The notes below the pieces were generated by a model. It worked only from the letters and a program-made list of their open reading frames with translations. It ran no database searches and was not told the origin of the DNA. 64,000 nt of DNA from Larus michahellis (taxonomy: Eukaryota; Chordata; Aves; Charadriiformes; Laridae). Below are positions 1-11,000 of the stretch, one piece after another. Each line of letters starts with the position of its first letter. Position 1 is the first letter of the stretch. A program made the position numbers and the translations under genes. Location of the stretch: the NCBI RefSeq assembly GCF_964199755.1, contig NC_133899.1, positions 25,461,446-25,525,445 of the forward strand. Reading direction: 5' to 3'.

Positions 1-233
1 CTGAGAAGCGGCGGTGCCGGCGATGCGGCCGAGGCGTTGGCAGCGGGGCGGCGCGGTGGCGGCTCGCTGACCCTCGGCGTCTCCCCGGTGGTACCGGTAC
101 CGCCCCGCTGCTGCTGCTGCCGCCTCCGCCCGCCGCCGCCTCCTCCGCCGCCGCTTCCCCACAGCGCCAGCGCGCAGAGGGCCAGCGCCAGCGCCAGCAG
201 CAACACCTTCCGCTTGTAGATCCGCAGCCGCAT
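1..233 (-). CDS. MGAT2: MGAT2, alpha-1,6-mannosyl-glycoprotein 2-beta-N-acetylglucosaminyltransferase (N-terminal part, cut by window edge)
   Basis: The enzyme (GnT-II) adds the second GlcNAc antenna to N-glycans in the medial Golgi, the step that commits hybrid glycans to complex biantennary forms. The reading frame starts at the ATG on 233-231 and stays open to the window edge (77 codons seen of roughly 440 expected). The start MRLRIYKRKV matches the vertebrate MGAT2 start closely. It is followed by a hydrophobic signal-anchor (about residues 10-25, Leu/Ala rich, ending in Trp), as expected of a type II Golgi protein. The stem that follows has eight consecutive Gly, three Arg and four Gln residues, then the sequon Asn-Ala-Ser just before an Ala-Ala-Ser, where human has Asn-Val-Ser. 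The catalytic domain lies outside the window. The single-exon structure of the family fits the absence of any splice signal here. The neighbour LRR1 on the same strand repeats the human order. The identity is sure; the Gly/Gln expansion looks lineage specific. Confidence 0.93.
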   Translation of the reverse strand, partial: MRLRIYKRKVLLLALALALCALALWGSGGGGGGGGRRRQQQQRGGTGTTGETPRVSEPPPRRPAANASAASPAPPLL

Positions 234-545
234 CCTTCCCGGCGGCGGCGGCCGCCGCTCGCCCGCCGCCCTCCCGCCGCCGCCGCCGCCGCCGCCGCCG
301 CTCCCGCAGGCAGCGCGCGCGCGCCGCCTCCGCCCCACGCGCATACGTCGCTGTACCTCATAGGGCGCCGCCCGCCCCGCCCCCGCCATCCTATTGGCCG
401 CCGGCGCCGTCACTCAGGGCCGCTTCCCGCTTCCGCCGGGGCCCGAGGCGGGAGGCGCTGAGGGGAGGGCGCGCGGCCCCGGGCCCGCTCCCCGCCGGAC
501 GGCCGGGAAAGCGGCAGCCTGATTGGTCAGCGGTAATTGGGGGTC
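234..545 (-). promoter_or_regulatory. MGAT2: MGAT2 5'UTR and CpG-island promoter
   Basis: This stretch upstream of the MGAT2 start is extremely GC and CpG rich. It contains a CCG/CGG triplet run (about 274-300, CGG on the sense strand of MGAT2), GC boxes at 371-385, an inverted CCAAT box at 393-397 (ATTGG on the plus strand) and further ATTGG-type boxes near 521-539. The GC box/CCAAT spacing is typical of a TATA-less housekeeping promoter. The transcription start cannot be placed precisely; it probably lies between the triplet run and the CCAAT box. Confidence 0.7.
272..301. repeat. CCG/CGG trinucleotide repeat in the MGAT2 5'UTR region
   Basis: About nine tandem CCG units are read directly on the plus strand, giving CGG on the MGAT2 sense strand. 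The run sits about 40-70 bp upstream of the start codon, so it is probably transcribed. It is short and shows no interruption. Confidence 0.8.
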
Positions 546-639
546 GGTGATTAGGCAGAGCGGGGGAGGCGGCTGTAATGGGGCAAATCGCTGCGGAACC
601 GCAAGGACGGCAGAGGAAAATCCTTCTGGAGATGGGAGA

Positions 640-1140
640 GTAAGATACGGAAATGAAATCCTTCTAGCTTTGCAAGAATTGCATAAAATAATAGTGGAAT
701 TGCAAAAATAAGATAAATCAGCCTAGCTCTGCAAGAGTGATACACAATAAAATAATTCTAGGTTTGCAGGGATGATATACAATAAAATAATTCTAGATGT
801 GCAAGAATAATATAAGAAAATACTCACAGGATAGCAAGAATGAGATAAAATCATTCTAGAATAGCAAGAATAAGGAATTCATTATGGAATGGCAAGAAGA
901 AGATAAAACCGTCCTAGATTTGCAAGAATAAGATACAGGATTGCTAGAATGATACGTGATAAAATCATTCTAGATTTATAAAATGAAGTCATTCTAGAAC
1001 CACAAGAACAAATCCATTCTAGAATTGCAAGAATAATACATGACAAGAGAATCACTCCAGAATTGCAAGAATGAGGTAAGAAAATAATTCTGGAATTGCA
1101 GGAATAATACACAAAAAAATAACTGCAAAATAACAAAAAT
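640..1140. repeat. AT-rich tandem repeat array (about 30-34 bp units, degenerate)
   Basis: Around fourteen imperfect copies of a unit of the form GCAAGAATRAGATAAAATC followed by ATTCTAGAAT are seen. Spacing ranges from 27 to about 45 bp. Copies differ by point changes and small indels, so the array is old. It begins about 100 bp beyond the CpG island of MGAT2 and ends exactly where a CR1 fragment starts. It has no coding sense: stops are frequent in all frames and the one minus-strand open stretch runs into CR1. Confidence 0.85.
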
Positions 1141-1142
1141 AT

Positions 1143-1380
1143 TTTGGTGAAGGAACTTTCCCTAATATCCAATCTAAACCTCCCCTGGTGCAGCTTGAGG
1201 CCGTTTCGTCTTGTCCCATCGCCTGTTCCTTGGGAGAAGAGCCCGACCCCCCCTGGCTACCCGCTCCTTTCAGGGAGCTGTAGAGAGCGAGAAGGTCTCC
1301 CCTCAGCCTCCTCTTCTCCAGGATGAACACCCCCAGCTCCCTCAGCTGCTCCTCAGAGGATTTGTTCCCTAGTGCGAGGG
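1143..1380 (-). mobile_element. CR1 LINE fragment (end of ORF2 region), minus orientation
   Basis: Reversed, the sequence encodes the well-known CR1 ORF2 tail with LRELGVF followed by [19 protein letters not shown], then the GGTTTAGATTGGATATTAGG-type stretch and a partial TTCACCAAAA end. The copy lacks the 3' end of the element and the frame is broken near the centre, so it is a dead fragment. It directly abuts the AT-rich tandem array. Confidence 0.85.
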
Positions 1381-4300
1381 GCACATTCCAGCTGTATCCA
1401 ACAGGAATTTCTGTTGCCATCTGTGGTCGCATGTTTGACGCGTGCCTTGCCCCGGGTTTTGCTACATTTACGAGGGTCTCCACTGCACCTCATCCCTTTC
1501 AGCGCTAAAATGCTGTTTCCAGAAGGCTGCTGCCACTTCCTCCTGCGCAGGGCGGCACTGATACACGCAGGTTTGAGGGTTTATTTTTCAGTCTGGGTTA
1601 ACTTTACTACTCATTTCCATAATTTTAAGTATTTCCTGCCCCAAGAAGGCAGCCTCCACAGAGCCAGATTTAACATCTTGCACAGCTGCGGGTAAAACTG
1701 GCAACTGGAACGCCATCCAGTTGGGGTAACGGAGTTTCCCCATCACATGGGCAGCATACGGATAAACACCTTACAGATCACAAAGTGCTTGGATAATGCA
1801 AAGTGGCTTCAGCACAGCAAAATCAGGCCAATTAACAAACGATCCAATCTGCCGCTAGCCCAGCTTGCAGCAGCGCTCAGGAGTATCAAAGCAAATCTGC
1901 CATCAGGGCTCTTCCCCCTAGACGAGATGCCTAAGTGCAGGTTTCAGTTGCATTTCAAAGCGTCTCACATTAGGCAGCATCCTTAAACTGTGGGCGAGAG
2001 CCTCCGGCTGCTTTAATGCGATGAGACCGAGCCCCATAGTCCCCAGCTCTACACCTTCCAAGGCAAACACCAAACTTCTTGGGCACAACATTTAACAGAA
2101 GGGACCAGAGCGATGCTCCTCTGTTTAGGACACGTTTTTAATGAGTTTCACGGCTTGACCCTTGCTGACCAAAACTGAGCTTTGCGTAACTCAGCAAGTT
2201 TCTCCTCATCGCCTGGGCACAACAGGTGGTTTTCAAGCGAGGCATTAAAAAAGAGAGGGGCTGGGCTCTGTGACAGTTGGTTTGATTCAATCAGATTGCG
2301 TTGCTACAAATAGGAAACGCCACATAAATGGCCCTACAGAGCTCCCCACAAGCACAATAAATGAGGCAGAATAGTTTCTTTTGAGAATAATTTTTGCCCG
2401 GTCGGTCCCATTTTCTCTACGAAAAGCCCCAGATACAACAGTTGGGTCACGCACTCTCCTGCCTTTGCAATATCAGACAACAGAACCGTGCCCGTCTTTT
2501 GTCATCTACACCAGAGTCCGCACCTGCTCATCGGCCTTTCCCCCGCAAACGAGCCCAGCACAATGATGAAAAGCGAGCTGGAGTGGATCTACCAGACACC
2601 ACAGCTGTCCTACTGGCGGGCAAGGCAAACCACTGGAGAAGATGCTCCTGAAAGGCTTCCTTCCTATATTTCCCTTTTCTTCATCTTTTGTTGGAAGGTG
2701 GGAAAGCAGGGAGTTTAGAAGTCTCCTCCGCGTGTTTGACTTCCATGGAGACAGCGAGATCACAGCATGCTGGGGATGTCGCTGCGTTGCTAGAAGGTGC
2801 TCTAGTACTAATGCAGGGATGGATGGGGAGGAACCTCTCCAGAAAGGGGCTCCAGCACCCTGCCGCCCTCCTCGAACAGTGTCAGCTACTGTAATTTCAG
2901 AGGATTAAGGGAAGCCAAGTCAGTTTTGGGGATGACATTCATTCGCTTCAGAGTTAATGGCACGCCAGCGTACACACAGAGGATTTAAAAACCATCAGTA
3001 CAGCAAGATATTCCCAGAGAAAAAGCCTTTTCCCACAGTTCACTGCCTGCCTCTCATGCCAAGAGAGGCCACGCTCCTTTTCACATCAGCCTTTAACCCC
3101 CAGCTGGTCCCTTCTCCCAGTGGAGCAGGGCTTGGAAAGGACTTCCCAGCTGAGCCCACACCAGCCAGCTGCTCGCCTCCAGGCCAGGCAGGTGGGGCTC
3201 CTCCTCCACCCTGCACATCTGGCTTTCCGGGAGGCTGCGGCCACCCACACATCTGCAGCTGCATCAAAAATTCCTGGAGTCCCACAGGAGGCCCAATTTC
3301 TCTGTCTCCTCCACTTCCCTCCTCTTAATCACGCACTCCACCTAAAAGGTATTTTTGCAAATGAGTAATCTCCAGGCTGCTGCAATCAGGACGAGCTCTG
3401 GCTCCCTTTACAGCAGCATTAGCATATGACTATTTAAAAGCTCCCAGGGTTACCTCTGCGGTGCTTTTCGGAGATGGTTGTTGAGGTAAACAGGCACACT
3501 TGGCCTCCTCCTTCACAAGTTCTCTGTAGCTGAAGAGCAACAGAAGAGACGATTCATCCAAATCTTCCTGTATTTGCTTAAAAGTTACTGTTTTACAAAT
3601 ACTGTATAAAGACATCACAGTCCACGCTACTTTGACATTCGCAGAAAGTTTTAATGACGCTCAATATTTCTAGAATAAAGGTTCCTCTTCCTCAGGGAAA
3701 CGCATCCCCTGGCCTTGTCAGAGCAAAGCCCTTCAGTAGGCGTGCTTCAATACTTGTTTCTGCTGTCAATGGCTTGGATTAGCCATTGGATTTCAATGGT
3801 TTGAAACTGATGATTTTGAAAATGTGGATGAAGCCAGTACCTTCTTCCAAAGCCCGCTGCCACCTTTCAGGCCGCTCCTCCCGCTACACATTGCATCAGG
3901 CTGTCTTCTGAAGCCCCGTCTAGATTGGTTCTGCACTCGCTAACTACAAATGTCTTGTTTTCCTATTGAAACTACACAGCGGCGCATTTACCTACGACCC
4001 AAAGAGATGCAGAATGCGCAAGTCACTCCTGGGCAGTCAATACCGCTTCAAAAATAACAGCGTAACATCCTCCCTCCAAGCCATCACGTGTCCCGGGGCA
4101 TGGGATGCCTCCAGACATTTCAAGGGACTCTTGTTCTGTGCCGTTTCAATACCCCAGCCACGGACCAGCTGACAAGAAATGAAATAAGGGTGCGTGGATA
4201 CTCTCCAGTATTTTGGTATCTTCACCAGGAAAAAGGGCAGGAGCTAATCCCTAGAATACACTGGATGAAAAACTCATTAGAGAAAACACAATTCACATAT

Positions 4301-4848
4301 ACATAGAAGGGTTTCAAAATTTAATAAGCTGTGACACAGTGAACAATTCAAGAACCTTAAAAACATGAGAGTTAAGAAACAAAGTTTAGGTCACATATTT
4401 AGAAAAAGACACTTCTTGTATCACAAAGAGATAAACCCATAAACATCTGCTCGGGTAAAAAAAACAGCAACGCTGGTCCCTGCTTGAAGCGAGAACGCTT
4501 GAACAGAACTTTTTAAAAAGCACCTGGAATTGCATGACCAGTTTTACACTGCTCACACCGTAATTTCTTCTCGTAGCAGCCTAACAAGTTGCTCTACAAG
4601 TAAACAAGTCGGGAAGAGCCCAGTCCAGGGATAAAGCCGACGCAGTCATCTTCTGTCGGCAGAGTTCAGAGCCTTAAGTGTAAGCAAAGCAGTTTGATAC
4701 ACGTTCACCTCCCTTCTCCTAGCAAGAAGAAACCACTTACGCCACAAAGCAAAGAAAACTGCCATGATACTCCGAACAAAGTCACAGTAATAGGAAAAAG
4801 AAAGCAAAATATGTTCTAAGAAAGATTCATTCAAGCTAAGCATCACTC
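1381..4848. other. Intergenic interval between MGAT2 and LRR1, no gene seen
   Basis: About 3.5 kb of mixed-composition DNA. I see no recognisable coding exon, RNA gene or further CR1 copy. In human the short ribosomal protein gene RPL36AL lies in the corresponding interval; no open frame resembling that Lys/Arg-rich, Cys-containing protein is present on either strand here. The stretch from about 4300 to 4848 lies beyond the likely LRR1 polyadenylation site. Confidence 0.6.
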
Positions 4849-4854
4849 TTTATT
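4849..4854 (-). terminator. LRR1: LRR1 polyadenylation signal AATAAA
   Basis: On the minus strand AATAAA is read at 4854-4849, 162 bp past the LRR1 stop codon. This would give a short 3'UTR of roughly 190 nt with cleavage near 4825-4835. It is the first canonical signal downstream of the stop. Confidence 0.7.
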
Positions 4855-5015
4855 CCAACTGAAGAGAGACTCTAGTGGTGGAGGAACAGTCAGGCCACAG
4901 GATCAGGCTGACAGTGCCCCCTCACTGCAAGACTGACATTAACAAGCAGAAAACAATTTCAGGCTCCTCCATCACTGGACAGAACTTCAGGCAGAGCTCT
5001 TGCGCCCGATAATGG

Positions 5016-8000
5016 TCACCCGTTACTCTGCAGGTACCTGTCCAGGAACTGGGAATAGCAGTCTAGAGAACAGAAGTAGCAGATGATGGGTGCTTCCGTA
5101 CCTCCCATGTTATCCACGAGGACCACGGTGTGAGCTACGTGATGGAGATTCATGGTCACCGTGATCTGAATGAAGCTGCTCAGACAGGCCCTGCCGCACT
5201 GGCATGTTTTAGCCACTTCCAGATCTTCGCAGAGGTGAGAAGGAAGGAGATGACAACCATAAGGGATTCTGTTGAACAAGAGGAGCAAGTGTGAATTCAC
5301 TACAAAATTAACCAACGTCACTCAAACACAGTGACATGCCATATGCACCAGTTGGAAAAAACACCTTTCCAGGATCATAGACAAGGCAAATTTTAAATTT
5401 TGCCACTTGCAATATTGGAATTAAATGCCACTCTCCAAGACAGTCCCTGAAAACATACAACCATGTTAATGACCCCTAAGTACCAAGGACCTGAACTCTC
5501 GAAGACACTGCAATGGGAACCAGGGGGTTCACATAAATCATAACCTGTACCACAGCCATAGAGAATTAGAGAATTAAAAAGAAGATTAAGAATGAGAGAA
5601 CTGGGCGCATACCTGCTCTTCCCTCACATTAGCCAGGAAAATCACTGTATTTCATCCTGGCCTGACAAAGCACCCATAATTTACTCCTCACTCTCTAATA
5701 TGAAGAAGTGGTAGGAGCGTAAAAACGCTGCATCCAGAGGAAACGAGATAAAATGAGACTTTTCCCAGTAGTACTACATTGTGGGCAATAAATTAAGGTT
5801 CTCTTAATATACTGCTCTTTTTGTCCATCGTGTCAATGATGACATCCAGAGACAGGAAAAAGAATTGCTTCTTTTAAATTCGCAGCAGGGGGGCATTGTG
5901 TTTGGGGTACAAAATAAATAGTTTCCCTGAAGTACTCTCTCGAGTTAACTTCAAAGTGTGGGTATCGCCAGTGCCAGCTGTCACTCGACACTCGCAGACT
6001 GGGTCTCACTGACTCACAGCCCGACTACACCTACATATTCCCAATTCTTTCTACATACCATCATTCACATAGCTAAGACTCCTGTGGGTTTTTTTTCACC
6101 ACCTCAATTTCAGGACATTTTTTTTTTCCGGTCAGGAAGAGCATCTTCACAGCTCTGGCACTTGCTCAGAATGTCACTATGAAGATTGATTTCCAAACAT
6201 TTTCTTTCGCATCTTCCCTCCTTCTGTTTTCTTCCTTTCTCGAGGTTTTTACAGCCCATCATCACTCTGTTTCTCATTCTTTGTTAATTCTCACATCCAA
6301 TGAATGGCAGACAGGATGTCTGTTGCCCACTTGTTAGACTTTTTTTTCTTTTTCTTTTCCATTTCATAGAAGGGTTTAGGTTGGAAGAGACCTTAAAGAC
6401 CATCTCGTTCCAACCCCCTGCCCTGAGCAGGGACACCTCCCACCAGACCAGGTTGCTCAAAGGCCCAATAATAATAATTGGATAATCAGCACTCTGACCA
6501 ATGCTGTCTCCTAATAATTACAGACCCGTGGGCACCCTTATCTCACTGAGGCTCCTGGAACAGAAGAGCCTTTTTTGTTCTGCGTGGTGCCATTTTCTTA
6601 AAGCCTGCTGCATGGGGGCCAGGGGCTGCGCTAACAACCAGGTATCCTTAGGTACTCCGGTAACTGAGCACCAAAATCTCACCAGCGTTGAGGGATTACA
6701 TTTTCTGGGAAAAAAACCCAAGCCCTAATAATAGTTGTATCAAAACCACTGCAATTTCTATAAAGTTGGGAAAGGAGACACGTGGAGTTTAATTGCTGTA
6801 ATAAAATCAGCAAGGTCAGAAGTGGGTTTTGAAGCAGAACATTTGGCTGCTCTGCTCATTTCCAGGGTGTGCCCTGCATGCCTGTGGACACCTTTAGCAC
6901 AGACTTCTGAGCAATTAACCCATGTTTATGGGGCGCTCCCCACCCCCAAGGCAGGAACGGGCACAGAATGGAGATTAGGAACATTTCCAGTCTGTCTCTC
7001 AGCCCCTTTCTGTACCCGTGACTCTTTTCCATCTTCTTGCTCCCTTTCCACCCAGAACGGGGTGGGAGTAGCAGCACCTGGTGCCGGAAGGATCACAGGC
7101 AGCGGCACGCAGGCAGAGCTATGTCAGCAGTGTGAAGGAAGCAGAGAAAACTGGTAACAAACAGCAGCCTGGCCAGGCTCGTGTGTACTTGGTGAAATAA
7201 TAATTTTTAAATTACCTTAGAACTGGGCTTCTCCGCCTAAGACGGAAAACCCTCACTGCACCACCAAAGGAAATTAACAGCTGAAGGAATACCTAAGGTA
7301 GGGAGAAGCCCACAGTGGGCAATGCCAACTCCGGTGTCACATTCGCCCTCTGAGAGGCGACCTTGCGCTACCTTTCTAACACTACTCGGCTTGTGCAAGG
7401 TCCCACTTCGAGCAGAAGCAGACAGATCCATGTCTGTAACCGTGAAGGTAACCTTTTGCCAACACGCTGTTCTCACACAGGAAAGGACAGTGATGGGCTC
7501 ACGGGTATTACACACGGTTTTAGCGTACTTTAATGTGAGCACAGGATGAAGGGCAACCAGGTCTGAAAGCATTTTCCAAGCTAGAGCCCAACATAAAATA
7601 TGATCTGTGCCACAAAATCCACTGCAATGTAAGCTCCTCAACACAAAATACCAGAATTGGTTCAGGGTTGTAGAACTGATTCTTGCTTGGGAAAGAATAT
7701 TCTGTTACGGTGCCCCCATTTTGTGGATAAAAACATTTCAACCTATGGCTTTCTCTAAATGCTTCCAAGTCACTGATTACGGTGTTATCCTGTATAACAA
7801 AGGGATAATTTTACAAGTGGAATTAGAAGCAACTTTAACCTCATGATTTTAGTAGGTGAAGAGCAATTGCCACTGACAGGAGAAAAAAAAAATCAAGTCA
7901 GGAAAGTTTAGACTTGACAGATTTGAAAGGGATTAGGTGTAATGTCTACCCATCCTGCTACTCTTACCTGTAATTTATAGTTGCTCTTGCTGCGCACTCT

Positions 8001-11000
8001 AATAAAGTCAATGGTATTTTCAGTTGTATGTTGGGAACAAGCGGATTAGGCTGTTCAAAAGGATTTCCAAAGAGATCCAAGTTCTCAAGACAGAGTTTCC
8101 TAAAATCACTGGGCAAGAACGGAAGTTTGTTTCGAGCTGCCGACAGAAAGCGCAGATGATCTAACTGGCCAATCTTGAATGGCAACCTAATCAACTCATT
8201 GTCATCGAGCTTTAGGTTAACGAGTTCACGCAGCTGGCAAAACTGAATTGGAAGTGCTTTAATTTTATTTTGGCTGAGGTCCAAGAACTGAAGAGACTTC
8301 TGCAGGGTGGAGTTGCACAGAGCCCCACTGAAGGACTCCAGATGATTGTCGTGCAAATTAAGCTCCTGAAGACAGATCAGGTCACCAATAGTAGCTGGCA
8401 GCTGCTTGATATGATTATGACTTAGGTCTAGTTTTTGGAGTTTCTTCAAACAAAGGACACGCATGTCGATCCGAGCAAGTTTGCAGTATGAGGCTTGGAG
8501 ATGTTCAAGGGAGTAAGGAAAGTTTTTGGTGAGAGGGTAGTCCCTTCTGGAAGTTATGATCATTTTGGTCTTAGGTTTTTCAACTTCTGACGTCTTTGCT
8601 GGTACCAAAGCAGAGAGCGGGAGAGCTCCTATGTCAGTCCCTTGGTGAGCCAGTCTCACAGCTGAAAGGAAATTCTTTAAACTGCTGGCATTTGCCTACA
8701 GAAAAACACAAATGTGGAATTAAAAGTTCATTATCCTTGTGCTCATTTGTGCTAACACTTTCTGAACTATTTTTGTACATGTATCAGGAGCTACCAACTC
8801 AGCAGGGCAATGAAATGGGAAACAACTCGGGTCTACCAGGCTGATGTGCCGTTTACAGTATTTAAGAACAAATAGCATGCAATTTCAATGAGAAGTTACA
8901 ACCTCTCTGAATAATCTAGATCAAACAAACGGCATGGCATTACTCAGAAAAAGAACAAAGCACTGAATTCACAGCTGAAAATAAAGTACAGGAAAAAAAC
9001 CACCTGATGCACTGTGATCTTCCTAACCTCCAGCATGATAAAGGGACAGTTTATAAAAACACACACGCGGAAATCAGAAATCTAAAACTTGACACAATCA
9101 TTTCTGAAAGTTGCTGGGAACAATAAGCGTGGAAACTCAGGTTAAATTTAAACACAAAGGAAGGTGGAAAGCTTCAAGGCAGGTTAAATAGGTGCTTCTG
9201 GTCACACACAGCTCTTTTTGGTTGTGCCAGCCTCAAACAAGAGGATAATTATTTGCAGTCCTGCAAACAACTGACCAATTTTGCTTTAGATGGGATATAA
9301 TACAATGGCAGTAAGGACAGAGCATGAAATTAATGACCTGTATTTTAAATAAAGGTCAAGAAAGCCGTGATACATTTGTTGTACTGATATAATCAACTTT
9401 TATGAATAAGAAGGTGACCAACTATTTCTCTTCTACATTTTCTAGCACGTCTCTACTCAACCTGAAGTGCAGTTGACAGACACTAACCTATAAAGTGAAT
9501 TCTAAAACAAAAAGCACGATGCATCCATACAAGGAAAAGTCACCTCTCATTGCAGGAAAGAACAAACTTGGAGTTTTGGGATGGCGTGGAGTTGAGAGGT
9601 TTGCACTGTTCCCAGCTGTAACTTCCCCAAGCCTAGTGACACCCATTTCTGCACCCAAAAGACAATTTTGCTCCTAAATGTATTTGTTTATACCAAATTC
9701 TAGAGTGTCCAGAACCAGCTTACATAATACGCTACAAGTACTGAGCACAACAGAGCAATGATCTTGGAAACTTCTGGATGCTACTGTGATATAAAGACAA
9801 TAATGGTCAAACATATTTGACTGCATTGCTAACCTAATGACCGATCTCCTCAATCACCCTGTGCACATCTGTTCTCTTATGTCCTGATGCGGCATCCTCC
9901 AGAGATAAGCAAGTTGCACATCAAATACCTTTGTTATCCAAGACCACCAGTGTTCATTATCTCAACGAATTTAACAAAAACATCTAGCTATGGGACTCTC
10001 CCTAACTACAGGCAGACTAGTCATGTTTCCAAGGGCAATAATTAGCTAACTAAACTTGGAAGTAAGAAGAAAAAAGTCCTTCATATCTGTAAACACCAAG
10101 TAAAATAACTAACTATACATTAGACTTGAATTACAGGCAATATTTCTTTGATCTCAAAGCATGAGACACAATAGATACCAGTTTCTTGTAGCCAAAAGCT
10201 CTAGGACATTAAGAGTAAGTTTGCACTGTTCATGTGAATTGAAATTAAGAGTACTTTGTATTCTGAATCTTTGAGACACATAATTTCCTCCACAATACCT
10301 TCGTAAAGGTAATGTAGTACCTGTAAACCTTGTTGTTGAGAAACCTTGAATATCTTGAGAAAAATAATAGGATACAACTAAGGAAAAAGGCAAAGAATTA
10401 GTTGGAAGCGCTCAGGATACAATTTTCTGCCACAAGTCTGAAGTCTGCACCACAGAAAAGATGTTGGGAAAAGAGGTTAATATGCGTTAATGCCTTACGA
10501 GTCCCTTGTTTCAGAACTAAATGAATGATGACAGGGCAATCAGAGATTACATGGATTTCAGACTTTGTGTGCGATGTAGCAGGCACAGGCTTGCTGAAGG
10601 AAAAAACCAAACCACAGTGATTTTATGATTTTTGCTCCAGGGTTGAATGCTCCGGACGGATGTTTCTCAGCTTAACTTCTGATGTGGCTGAATGCAGCAA
10701 ATGGCACCGCCTGGCAGAGTACAAAGAGTGGAGTTTTGCATGGTCGCTGCACGCAATGAGCATAGACATACCTGGAAATCTCTTTTCTACAAAGCTTTTG
10801 TCCATCTTTGAGAGTTAAAAAGCCTTTCTGTAATGAAATTATGAAATAGCAGAAACACTATGGAAAAATTATCAATAATCTTAAATTGGTTTTCTGGATT
10901 TGGAGCATTTAAGAGGAATATGTATTATCACAACAGGCCTGCTTTTGCACCTTTGTTCCACGATAAAGCTTTTTGACTTCTCACACTTCAGCAGAAATAC

